Part shown: piece by piece, positions 25,513 through 34,287 of the stretch
Numbering within the stretch: position 1 is the stretch's first letter
Layout: every line of letters starts with the position of its first letter
NCBI GenBank assembly: GCA_013314815.1
Contig: JABUEY010000011.1
Location: 1 to 50,413, forward strand
Direction of reading: 5' to 3'
Origin: Syntrophobacteraceae bacterium
Lineage (GTDB): Bacteria; Desulfobacterota; Syntrophobacteria; Syntrophobacterales; Syntrophobacteraceae
DNA: 50,413 bases
Translations under genes and position numbers: made by a program
Notes under the pieces: model-generated
Told to the model about the DNA's origin: nothing
Seen by the model: only the letters and a program-made list of their open reading frames with translations
Database searches by the model: none

Positions 25513-26556
25513 TCATATGTTGAACCTGAAGTTGATCACATCTCCGTCCTGAACGTGGTATGTTTTGCCTTCGAGTCTGACGACGCCCATCTTCCTTGCC
25601 TCGGCATGGCTCCCCGCTTTCTGCAGGTCCTCGAACGCCACGACTTCCGCTCGAATGAAACCCCGCTGGATATCGGAATGCACCGCACCAGCAGCCTCCT
25701 GGGCAGGCAGATCCGAGGGGATGGTCCATGCCTTGACTTCATCCTCCCCGACCGTCAGAAAGGTGATGCGCCTCAGCAGCCGGAACGATTGCCGGATCAC
25801 CCGGTTCAGTGCCGATTCCTTTATGCCGAAATCGGTTCTGAACATCTCCGCTTCGGAATCGGACAACTGGGCCATTTCCATTTCCAGCTTCCCGCGCACG
25901 ACCATGGCTTCCGCCCATTCAAAGGAGACTTCCGGCGGTTTTTCGTCGTCGTCGGCATTGTTGATGATAACCAGCAGAGGCTTACCCGACAGGAACGTGA
26001 AGCCTCTGAGTTCCGGAGCCTCCGCCAGTTCGGGATTCATGCGCAGCGGCTTTTCCGCGTTCAGGATCTCGGCGCAGGCATGAAGAAGCTCCCTCTCGGG
26101 TCCAATGATCTTCTTGCCTCGCTTCTGTTCCATTTCCAGTTTTTCAAGACGCTTCTCGATGGTCGCCAGGTCCGCAATGATGAACTCATCCTGCAACTCC
26201 CGGAAATCCCTCGATACATCAGGCTTCCCGAGCACCGGGTCATGAAAGTTCCGGATAACCATGAGGAAGGCATCCATGGGACGCATATGGGCAAGAAGTT
26301 CAGACATGTATTCCTGTTTGTTTTCCGCAACACCGGGCAGCCCCTGGAGGTCCAGGTAGGTAACCTGGGCGTAGGTGGTTTTCTTGGGCTTGTAAAGCCG
26401 GCTCAACCAGTCTACCCGCGGATCGGGTACGGAAACCACTCCCGGAACCGGAACCATTCGGCCTCCCGCAGGCACGGATTCCCCCGTGCGCCGGGTCAAC
26501 GCATTGAAAACAGTTGTCTTGCCCGCCCTCCCCAGGCCAATGATACCCAGCTTCAT
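25513..26556 (-). CDS. YchF/Obg-like GTPase or ATPase
   Basis: 347 residues. The P-loop is GLGRAGKTT at the N-terminus and a G3-like DLQGLPG follows. The specificity position reads INNADD in place of NKxD, which fits YchF relatives that prefer ATP. A helical hairpin (EKRLEKLEMEQKRG) is inserted, and the C-terminus is a TGS/DUF933-like domain (EVKAWTIP...YHVQDGDVINFRF). YchF binds ribosomes; this shorter relative is probably similar. ATG 26556 follows GGGGAG at good spacing; an ATG six codons upstream is less likely. Confidence 0.85.
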   Translation of the reverse strand: MKLGIIGLGRAGKTTVFNALTRRTGESVPAGGRMVPVPGVVSVPDPRVDWLSRLYKPKKTTYAQVTYLDLQGLPGVAENKQEYMSELLAHMRPMDAFLMVIRNFHDPVLGKPDVSRDFRELQDEFIIADLATIEKRLEKLEMEQKRGKKIIGPERELLHACAEILNAEKPLRMNPELAEAPELRGFTFLSGKPLLVIINNADDDEKPPEVSFEWAEAMVVRGKLEMEMAQLSDSEAEMFRTDFGIKESALNRVIRQSFRLLRRITFLTVGEDEVKAWTIPSDLPAQEAAGAVHSDIQRGFIRAEVVAFEDLQKAGSHAEARKMGVVRLEGKTYHVQDGDVINFRFNI

Positions 26557-27092
26557 TCTCTGTCTCCCCCCCACAGCCCGTATTCCGACGACGGAAGTGC
26601 CACACCTCCCGGCCGGGTTCAGTCACCCCATCCGGCAAAGGGACGGCCCGCCCCCACGCCCCCGATCGGTTCATCCTGTCCCTGTCCCGGCTCGCATTCA
26701 TGGCCCGGACATGATGACACTCGACTGAGATCCCCCATAGATTTCACAGATAATATCATCCCCTGCGCCCCGCTTTTCAAGCCCGGTGACCATACTGAAA
26801 CGCATCCGAAAGGTCAACCTTTCATTCCCGACCCCTTTTCAATCCTCTTCACATCATCCCATGCTCAACATCGCGGGTAATTTTTGATGCTTTCGAAAGA
26901 CCCTCTGCCTCCCTCGTGCAGAATACACACGAGAAGCAGGCGAGGACATGGCGCAAAATTTGCTAACCAGACAGGGGAAGGCACGGTGTTGCGTTTCCGG
27001 GACGACTCCCGTTCGGACAACCGACGGGAACCGGCAGCCCGAATCGAAATCGTCTGCCGGTTGACCATAACGGCACAGGAGGTAAACATCGA
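26557..27092. other. Divergent intergenic region without visible gene
   Basis: About 535 bp between divergent genes. Open frames on both strands are short, arginine-rich and without ribosome sites. The last bases (AGGAGGTAAACATCGA) are the ribosome site of the next gene. Confidence 0.45.
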
Positions 27093-28673
27093 ATGGATAA
27101 TCCATTCGTGATCCCCGAAGGTTTCCACCCATCGCACGAGAACCCTGTCGTTCTGCCGGAGGACCAGGCCCGCCTGTTGTTCTTTGTGAACGCCCTGCTG
27201 GGCGTGGCGTCGCCAATGGACGGACCGGCTGCGCACCAGCTGATGCGAGAATGCCTGGATGCCTCCTTCACCTCGACGGAGGATCTTGTCGAATGGCTTT
27301 CTGTAAGAATTCCTGTCCAAAAACCTTCACGCAGGGCCGTCGACAGATGCATCGAGAGCACGGACCGGCTTCTCGAAAGAGGAGCCTGGGCGGCGGAATA
27401 CAAAGGTGTTCCTCCCTTCGATGCTTGCCGCCCGTCCTGTCCGCGGTGCATGTTCGGCTTCGGTCCGCCCTCGAAGGACCAGCCCAGGCTCGGAGTTTTC
27501 AATTCGAGGAAATCCCGGCTTGTTTCCCCCGATGAACCCTGGATTTCAGCTCTCCGCTTTTCTCTTCCCCTTCTCCGTGCTCTTCGCCTCATGTTCGTCA
27601 GCAGCACCGGGACACTCACCTGCGACCTGGTAGCGGCATACGCCCGGAAGATGCAGGCACCGCTGTTGCTCGTTCAACCTTTCCCCCTCGAGGAACTTGC
27701 AGGAATTACGGATTCCGCCGAAATACTCCAGAATCCGGATTTCTGTTCCGTTTTCACGTGTTTCACTCGTGCAATGCGCTGCAGCAAAAGGTCGAGGATG
27801 TCCTGCAGAGACCGCCTGATGGCCTCTTTAACGGATATTCACTGGATTCTCGAGATCCGCTCCAGGGGCAGCCTTGTCGATATACTGAGCACACAGCAGG
27901 AGTCGTCGCCCCGGGTGCAATGGATACTCGAACCATGCCACGGAAGGGACTCCGCCCGGGGGAACCAGCTTCTCCTGAATCGATTCCCGCGATCAACGAC
28001 GCTCATACCATACAGATCCATTATTCATAACAATCCACGCAGCGCGTTTTCCGGCCGGCCCTCCTTTTCCATCCTTGAATGTTCCGCAGGCCGGGACGAA
28101 TTCCTCTATCATTACACTCGATCCTGCCCGGGAGCATGGCCGGGTCAGGAGCACGATGAATACCTTCTGAGTCTGTTGAACGGCGATCCTCTTTCAGCTC
28201 ATACCGCTCTGGATACCTTGGCGAGGATCATCCGGGAAGGAAGAATTCGAGGCAGCCACAGGCTGGTGCGCGGCGTTCAGCCTGTCGTTTCCTGGACTTC
28301 CGTATCTCCGGTCTTTCTTTCGTCCATCCGGCAGTGGAACCGGCCTCTCATGCGATGGACTTTCGAACCGTACGGAATCGCGGTCAGCAGAAAGCTGTTG
28401 AGAAAACAGGGAGCCATGCCGTCCATATATATAAAGGATGCTCTGCTTGCCCGCATCCCAGCTGGCGACCGGTTCCGTTTCCAGAGGCATGAGTCTCCCG
28501 GCTGCCGGTGGAAGCAGGAAAAAGAATGGCGCTTGCGTGGAGATTTCCTCCTTGGCGACATTTCCGAAGGCGAAGGTTTTGTCTTCGTCCCAAACAGCGA
28601 AGAAGCGGAAGGTCTGTGCCGGAGAGTGATAACCGCTTTGCCCGTCCTGGCGATTTCAGCAAACCGCAAATGA
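27093..28673 (+). CDS. Orphan 526-residue protein
   Basis: No named family is recognised. The N-terminal part (1-110) is helical, followed by a cysteine cluster CRPSCPRC (about 112-119). The middle (180-350) is mixed. The C-terminal part (about 400-526) contains FEPYGIAVSRKLLRKQGA, PSIYI and KQEKEWRLRGD, a pattern that faintly recalls the AbiGi/DUF2743-like proteins of phage-resistance loci (a GIGFSK...PVIY...EW layout). That resemblance is from memory and weak. It has no signal peptide or membrane segment. A strong AGGAGG precedes the ATG. It stands alone. Confidence 0.65.
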   Translation: MDNPFVIPEGFHPSHENPVVLPEDQARLLFFVNALLGVASPMDGPAAHQLMRECLDASFTSTEDLVEWLSVRIPVQKPSRRAVDRCIESTDRLLERGAWAAEYKGVPPFDACRPSCPRCMFGFGPPSKDQPRLGVFNSRKSRLVSPDEPWISALRFSLPLLRALRLMFVSSTGTLTCDLVAAYARKMQAPLLLVQPFPLEELAGITDSAEILQNPDFCSVFTCFTRAMRCSKRSRMSCRDRLMASLTDIHWILEIRSRGSLVDILSTQQESSPRVQWILEPCHGRDSARGNQLLLNRFPRSTTLIPYRSIIHNNPRSAFSGRPSFSILECSAGRDEFLYHYTRSCPGAWPGQEHDEYLLSLLNGDPLSAHTALDTLARIIREGRIRGSHRLVRGVQPVVSWTSVSPVFLSSIRQWNRPLMRWTFEPYGIAVSRKLLRKQGAMPSIYIKDALLARIPAGDRFRFQRHESPGCRWKQEKEWRLRGDFLLGDISEGEGFVFVPNSEEAEGLCRRVITALPVLAISANRK

Positions 28674-29007
28674 CATGGCTTCTGCGTGCATCCAATTCGA
28701 AAGCCCAGGATTTGTCTCTTCCCGTGGGAACTTCAGCGAAAAATTTGTCCGCGGCGTGCCGGGCCGCGACTGCTGTTTACCGTGAAATGGTGCGGAAATC
28801 AGTTGCCGGAAAGCCGATTTGAGGCATAATGTCCCGGTTCGCCCAGGACAGGGACAGTCGGATGCCGTCTCCAGACCATCGGCCCGATTTGATCATGAGC
28901 TATCCTGGCGCAGTTTTGGGTTTGCCATTCATGGACGAATGGAAGGGCAAGGACCGCTTCATGAGCGCATTCGAATCTGCCGACCCCGGAAGAGGTGGTG
29001 ACGAATT
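28674..29007. other. Intergenic region
   Basis: About 334 bp with only short open frames that lack ribosome sites. Nothing else is recognised. The final bases contain the AGAGGTGG that serves the next gene. Confidence 0.4.
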
Positions 29008-30009
29008 ATGATCGTGATATGCCCCGGCTGTGGGAAAGAATACTCGTTCGACGAAGGCAGCCTTCCGGCTGCGGGAGCCATGGGCAGATGCAAGGCCTGC
29101 GGCACCCGTTTCAGGATCGATCGCCCCGGACAGGAGGAGCAGATCACCTGCCCCGCATGCGGATTCAAGCAAGTGGACGGCAGTGCGTGTCTTACCTGCG
29201 GGCTGGTTTTTGACAAGTACAAGCCGCGGGATGAGGAGCAGGCAGAGACTCCATCCGGGGCAACAGGCCGGCCCGGGGCGGCGGGGAGTATACCGGCCGC
29301 ACTTCCGCCCGCGGAAGAAGAAAAAACCTTCGGCGGATCCATGAGTGGACCGAGAGGTCTCAAGCCTCCACCGGACGAAATCCGCTTTTCCCTCGGCGGT
29401 TCCTTTCGATTCGCCTGGACGGTGGTCAAGGGCAATTTTCTCTTCCTTCTCGCAGTGCTGCTTCTTGCCATGATCATCAGCAGTATTCCTGACGTGCTCG
29501 GCAGGATTCTGTTCGCCGATTCGGTGCCTGCACGGCTTCTGCTTCTCTTTGTGTCCGTGTTCCTTCAATCCGTAGTGACGATGGGGCTGGTGCGAGTGAG
29601 CCTGCTTTTTGTCGATGGCCGCGAGGCGACTTTTTCAGACCTTTTCGCCTGCGCCAGCCTTTTTCCCGCATATTTCCTGGCATCCGTTCTTTACGGCCTG
29701 ATGGTCGTTTTCGGAATGCTGCTCCTGGTGGTTCCCGGTATCATCCTGGCCATAAAGTACATGTTTTACTCCTACGCCGTCGTGGACCGAGAACTCGGAC
29801 CGGTCGAGTCCCTGAAGAGAAGCTCCACGATCACTTCGGGAGCCAAACTGGAGCTGTTCATGTTCATACTTCTCGTACTGTGCGCCAATATCGCGGGCGC
29901 CCTGGCTCTCGGAATCGGTATGTTCGTGAGCATCCCGGTGACCATGATCGCACTGGCCTATGTGTACCGGACCCTCGACAGCCAGGTGGAAGAATCGGCG
30001 GCAGCCTGA
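29008..30009 (+). CDS. Zinc-ribbon membrane protein
   Basis: 333 residues. Two N-terminal zinc ribbons are visible: CPGCGKEYSF with CKACGTRFRI (MJ0042-type) and CPACG with CLTCG (about 49-66). A proline- and glycine-rich linker (70-130) follows. The second half (about 140-325) carries about five or six membrane helices with a conserved-looking GMLLLVVPGIILAIKY and ELGPVESLKRSSTIT. The layout resembles DUF975/YciC-like membrane proteins with a cytoplasmic zinc head. Function unknown. ATG 29008 with AGAGGTGG upstream. Confidence 0.75.
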   Translation: MIVICPGCGKEYSFDEGSLPAAGAMGRCKACGTRFRIDRPGQEEQITCPACGFKQVDGSACLTCGLVFDKYKPRDEEQAETPSGATGRPGAAGSIPAALPPAEEEKTFGGSMSGPRGLKPPPDEIRFSLGGSFRFAWTVVKGNFLFLLAVLLLAMIISSIPDVLGRILFADSVPARLLLLFVSVFLQSVVTMGLVRVSLLFVDGREATFSDLFACASLFPAYFLASVLYGLMVVFGMLLLVVPGIILAIKYMFYSYAVVDRELGPVESLKRSSTITSGAKLELFMFILLVLCANIAGALALGIGMFVSIPVTMIALAYVYRTLDSQVEESAAA

Positions 30010-30378
30010 TTCGGTTGTCCTCACCCATCCGGCAATCCATCACCCGCCGGTCATCGGGAAGCCGTCCGCCAAGTTATTCTGTCTCTCCGATCCGTGGCAT
30101 CTCCGCGCCTTCGGCCACTGCCGCAGATCCCTTCAAAACCCGGGAATGGACAACCTTTTTTCAACGATCCCATTTGCTTCTCCTCATGAAATATTATACT
30201 CATTGAACCTTGTCAAAATTCACGCAGGGTTTCCGGCATCGAACATCAACACGCCGGGCCGTCGACGTGCCGCGGCAGTCGCCGCCGTTTTGCGCACCTG
30301 GAGGTGAACTCTATCGGCGCGGATGTGAAACCCATCCGATATCCATTGCCCTTAACCGAGGGGGAGGAACAGAAGGAA
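30010..30378. other. Intergenic region before ettA
   Basis: About 369 bp, no gene seen. TTGCTT (30174-30179) and TATACT (30195-30200) are separated by only 15 bp and form at best a weak promoter for the ABC-F gene. Confidence 0.35.
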
Positions 30379-32061
30379 ATGGCCAACGAACCCAACAAGG
30401 TGATCTACTCCATGGTCGGAGTAAGCAAATACTACGACAAGAAACCCGTTCTGAAGGACATCTACCTTTCCTATTTCTATGGAGCCAAGATCGGTGTGCT
30501 GGGTCTGAACGGTTCTGGCAAGAGTACACTGCTTCGGATACTTGCCGGAGTCGACAGGGAATTCAACGGAAAGACCGTGCTGGCTCCCGGGCATACCATC
30601 GGATACCTGGAACAGGAACCGCAGCTGGATGAGACTCGAACCGTCCGGGAAGTGGTGGAGGAAGGCGTACAGAAGATCGTGGATCTCCTTGCCGAATACA
30701 ATACCATCAGCGAGCGGATGGGGACTCCCCTGTCCGATGACGAGATGGATCGCCTGATCGAAAAGCAGGGAGGCATCCAGGAACAGCTCGATGCCTTCGA
30801 TGCCTGGGATCTCGATTCGAGGCTCGAAATGGCCATGGATGCCCTGCGGTGTCCTCCAGGGGATACTCCCGTGAGCGTGCTTTCGGGGGGTGAAAAAAGG
30901 AGAGTGGCCCTTTGCAGGCTGCTCCTGCAGAAGCCTGACATCCTCCTGCTGGACGAACCGACCAACCACCTGGACGCCGAAACCGTCTCCTGGCTCGAAC
31001 ACCACCTGCAGCGCTACGAGGGCACCGTCATTGCCGTCACCCATGACCGTTACTTCCTGGACAACGTGGCCGGCTGGATACTTGAACTGGACAGGGGCCA
31101 GGGCATTCCCTGGCAGGGCAACTATTCGTCCTGGCTCGAACAGAAGCGCATCCGCCTCAAACAGGAGGAAAATTCGGAGACGGCGAGACAGAAGACCCTG
31201 GAACGCGAACTGGAATGGATACGCATGTCCCCGAAGGGTCGGCATGCCAAGTCCAAGGCCCGCATCCAGTCCTACGAAGCTCTCCTCAAGCAGGAAACCG
31301 AAAAGAGGGCCAAAGATCTCGAAATCTATATTCCTCCCGGCCCACGGCTGGGCGATGTCGTGATTGAAGCGACCCGTGTAAGCAAGTCATACGACAACAG
31401 GCTGCTGTTTGAAGGAATGACCTTTTCCCTTCCGCCCGGAGGCATCATCGGGGTCATCGGACCCAACGGCGCCGGCAAGACCACGCTGTTCAAGTTGATT
31501 GCGGGCATGGAACAGCCCGATTCGGGTTCGATACGAACAGGCGAGACCGTTCGCCTGGCTTACGTGGAACAGGACCGGGACGTGCTCGACCCTCGGAAGA
31601 GCATCTGGCAGGCAGTCACGGAAGGGGAGGATACGGTCCAGCTCGGCAGCCGTCAGGTAAATTCAAGAGCTTACGTGGCCCGGTTCGGCTTTTCGGGCAA
31701 CGATCAGCAGAAGAAGGTCGGCGCCCTGTCCGGTGGAGAACGCAACCGGGTGCACCTGGCAAGAATGCTGAAACAGGGAGCGAATGTTTTGCTCCTCGAC
31801 GAACCGACCAACGACCTGGACGTCAACACCATGCGGGCGCTTGAAGACGCCCTCGAAAACTTCGCGGGATGCGCCGTCATCATCAGCCATGATCGGTGGT
31901 TCCTCGACCGCATCGTGACACACATCCTGGCCTTCGAAGGAGACAGCAGCGTGGTTTGGTTTGACGGAAACTATTCGGAATACGAGGCGGACAGAAAAGC
32001 ACGGCTGGGCATTGACGCGGACCAGCCTCACCGGATCAAGTATCGACAGCTGACGAGATAG
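30379..32061 (+). CDS. ettA: Energy-dependent translational throttle protein, ABC-F family
   Basis: 560 residues with two ABC ATPase cassettes and no membrane domain. Cassette one: Walker A GLNGSGKST, signature LSGGEKRR, Walker B ILLLDEPTNHLD. Cassette two: GPNGAGKTT, LSGGERNR and VLLLDEPTNDLD. The linker PKGRHAKSKARIQSYE matches the EttA P-site-tRNA interaction motif, and the arm (about 95-140) is EttA-length. EttA binds the ribosomal E site and gates the first elongation step according to ATP/ADP. The ATG at 30379 lies behind GGGGAGGAACAGAAGGA. Confidence 0.95.
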   Translation: MANEPNKVIYSMVGVSKYYDKKPVLKDIYLSYFYGAKIGVLGLNGSGKSTLLRILAGVDREFNGKTVLAPGHTIGYLEQEPQLDETRTVREVVEEGVQKIVDLLAEYNTISERMGTPLSDDEMDRLIEKQGGIQEQLDAFDAWDLDSRLEMAMDALRCPPGDTPVSVLSGGEKRRVALCRLLLQKPDILLLDEPTNHLDAETVSWLEHHLQRYEGTVIAVTHDRYFLDNVAGWILELDRGQGIPWQGNYSSWLEQKRIRLKQEENSETARQKTLERELEWIRMSPKGRHAKSKARIQSYEALLKQETEKRAKDLEIYIPPGPRLGDVVIEATRVSKSYDNRLLFEGMTFSLPPGGIIGVIGPNGAGKTTLFKLIAGMEQPDSGSIRTGETVRLAYVEQDRDVLDPRKSIWQAVTEGEDTVQLGSRQVNSRAYVARFGFSGNDQQKKVGALSGGERNRVHLARMLKQGANVLLLDEPTNDLDVNTMRALEDALENFAGCAVIISHDRWFLDRIVTHILAFEGDSSVVWFDGNYSEYEADRKARLGIDADQPHRIKYRQLTR

Positions 32062-32131
32062 CGGTCATCGCCGGATCGAGTATAATCACTTCTGAGTGGA
32101 ACCGCAGCATTTTCGAGCCAGGAACCGGATC

Positions 32132-33685
32132 ATGAACAGATTTTTCAGAACTGTGACTTACATTGCACTGACACTCGTGACATTTTCCGGCACAGCCCGG
32201 GCGGCTGAACCCGACCCGATCGATGTCGGAAAAATCGAATCCCACGTGCTGGACATCATGCAGGAGTGGGCGGTACCCGGTTTGGCTCTTGCCGTGGTGA
32301 AAGGAGGGGAGGTTGTCCTGGCCCGGGGTTTCGGCACGAAGGAAGCCGGCGGGGATTCCCCCGTCGACGCGGACACGATCTTCTCCATCGGCGCCGTCAC
32401 CGGGGCTCTGACCGCCACGGCCATCGGGCTTCTGGTCCAGGAAGAGAAGATTCTCTGGGATGAACGGGTTACGGACCTTCTGCCCGGATTCCAGATGTAC
32501 GATCCGTACGTAACCCGGGAGGTCACCCTACGAGACCTGTTGTCCAACCGAAGCGGCCTCGGCATCGAAAGCGAACTGCTTTGCTACCGGACAGACCTCT
32601 CCCGGGACGAAATCGTCAGGCGCCTGAGGTACCTGAAGCCCGGATCCGGATTCAGATCTGAATTTGCCTTTCGCAATGCGGCGTTTGTAGCGGCGGGGCA
32701 GATCATCCCCGCGGTGACGGGAAAGAGCTGGGATGACTTCATCAGGGAACGGATCTTCGAACCCCTCGATATGAAGCGCACCTGCACCACCACGAAATCC
32801 CTCGATGGACTCGAAAACGTCGCCGTCCCTCACGTGAACATCGATGACAGGGTTACCCCCGTTCCTCACATCGACATGGATAACACCGCTCCTGCCTCTT
32901 CGATCTATTCGAGCGCAACGGACATGGCCGGATGGGTGAAGCTGCTGTTGAACGGCGGAGCATACAACGATGTCAGGATCGTGGACGAGAAGATCATCGC
33001 CGAGACCTGGAAGCCCCATATCCCCATTCCTTACAATATCGGCGGAGGAATCTCCCCTACGACTCATTTCGTGAGCTACTGCCTGGGATGGGTCGCCATG
33101 GACTACCAGGGAAGACGCGTCATCTGGCATTCCGGCACCACCAACGGAATGCTTTCTTACGTCGGCCTGGTGCCGGAGGAAGAACTCGGAATCGTCCTCC
33201 TGGCAAACTACAGCGGGCAGAAGATCCTCGAACCCCTTTTCTACCACCTGGTCGACACGCTTCTGGGCGTGCCGCCCAGGGAATGGAATGCTCTCTATCG
33301 GGAGAGAGCCCAGGCAAAGGCGGAGGAGCAGAAGCAAACGGAGAAGGCCGTCGTCAAGGCTCGCATACAGGGAACCCGTCCCAGCCTGCCGCTTTCCGCC
33401 TACGCGGGAACTTATGAAAACGAAGCATACGGCAGAGTCAAGGTGAACAAGGAAGGCAGCAACCTGATCCTCCATTTCAGTTCCGAGCTTTTCGGAAAAC
33501 TCGAACACTGGAACTTCGATACCTTCCGAATTTCTTATCGCGTATGGAACCCCGATCTCGGAGGAAACGGGAAACTCTTCGTTTCCTTTGCGCTCGATCC
33601 GGCAGGCCGTGTGAAAGAAATGGACTACGGAGGATTCTTCACCTTCACCCGCCTCCCCGATTCCACCGATGAAGACGAGGACTGA
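32132..33685 (+). CDS. Secreted beta-lactamase-fold protein with degenerate active site
   Basis: 517 residues with a signal peptide (MNRFFRTV, cleavage near GTARAAEP). Residues 30-390 have the serine-hydrolase/class C beta-lactamase fold: LLSNRSGLG, PLDMKRT and the HSG triad in IWHSGTT. The catalytic SxxK motif, normally IGSVTKAFTA, reads IGAVTGALTA, so both the nucleophilic serine and the lysine are gone; the YxN tyrosine is phenylalanine (FRN). A C-terminal DUF3471-like domain (about 420-515, YAGTYENEAYGRVKV) follows. It is probably a binding protein or regulator, not a peptidase. The frame is intact, so it is not simply decaying. Confidence 0.85.
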   Translation: MNRFFRTVTYIALTLVTFSGTARAAEPDPIDVGKIESHVLDIMQEWAVPGLALAVVKGGEVVLARGFGTKEAGGDSPVDADTIFSIGAVTGALTATAIGLLVQEEKILWDERVTDLLPGFQMYDPYVTREVTLRDLLSNRSGLGIESELLCYRTDLSRDEIVRRLRYLKPGSGFRSEFAFRNAAFVAAGQIIPAVTGKSWDDFIRERIFEPLDMKRTCTTTKSLDGLENVAVPHVNIDDRVTPVPHIDMDNTAPASSIYSSATDMAGWVKLLLNGGAYNDVRIVDEKIIAETWKPHIPIPYNIGGGISPTTHFVSYCLGWVAMDYQGRRVIWHSGTTNGMLSYVGLVPEEELGIVLLANYSGQKILEPLFYHLVDTLLGVPPREWNALYRERAQAKAEEQKQTEKAVVKARIQGTRPSLPLSAYAGTYENEAYGRVKVNKEGSNLILHFSSELFGKLEHWNFDTFRISYRVWNPDLGGNGKLFVSFALDPAGRVKEMDYGGFFTFTRLPDSTDEDED

Positions 33686-33826
33686 CCTCCAGGGGTCTCG
33701 AACATGGCGTGATTTCAAGTTCATCCGGCAGACGAGCATCTCCGGTGCTTTTTGCGCAAACGATCCATGACATCACCGATGACATCACCACGTCATTGGC
33801 TACCACAACGTCATCTCAAGAATCAT

Positions 33827-34008
33827 ACACCGTCATTTCCGCGAGGGCGGGAATCCAGTCTAAGCGCGGATCTCGCGATAAAGGTCTCCACCCGGTTTTG
33901 CCCGGCTTTGTCCATCTTATCTATCAGGCCCTTTCCCGTTTCCTGTAACTGTTTCGCCGTGCAGGGTTTGCACGGTTGCTTTTCCTGGATTCCCGCCTTT
34001 GTATGACG
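33827..34008. repeat. Inverted pair of dispersed modules
   Basis: The left copy (33827-33893) is nearly the reverse complement of the element at 5352-5419. The right arm (33985-34008) is CTGGATTCCCGCC continuing to GTATGACG. The cores CGTCAT...GGAATCCAG (33831-33858) and CTGGATTCC...ATGACG face each other across about 125 bp, as at 5.2-5.4 kb. Further degenerate ATGACATCAC units lie just to the left (33768-33820). Confidence 0.7.
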
Positions 34009-34017
34009 ATATGGAGG

Positions 34018-34148
34018 CAGTGACGTTGTTGAAGAACTGGTGAAGGACTGGTGATGTTACGGCAATGACGATGTTACAGGAATGACGATGTTGCGCGGGT
34101 GGCGATGTTGTGAGACTGACGTTGCTGCGGGACTGACGTTAGTGCGGG
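34018..34148 (+). repeat. Degenerate 17-bp tandem array
   Basis: Six consecutive units with exact 17-bp period run from 34047 to 34148: ACTGGTGATGTTACGGC, AATGACGATGTTACAGG, AATGACGATGTTGCGCG, GGTGGCGATGTTGTGAG, ACTGACGTTGCTGCGGG, ACTGACGTTAGTGCGGG. One further unit (34018-34034) precedes after a 12-bp partial copy. The 17-bp period rules out codon-phase structure. The 600-bp gap (33686-34287) contains no gene. Confidence 0.8.
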
Positions 34149-34287
34149 TGCATTCCGCCTTGTTCGACAACTGTCCGGGTACTCGTTGATGAGAAAATGC
34201 CGGAACCATTGGCGCGTTTTCCCAGCTGGTTGCGATCCCACGGCTCATGGAAGTTTGCCGGATGGACCTGATTTCTCGACGGCCTGT

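Noticed and set aside
26865-27320. Minus-strand open frame opposite the start of the 526-residue gene
   Set aside because: Composition is Arg/Ser-rich, no ribosome site, and it overlaps a better-supported gene on the other strand.
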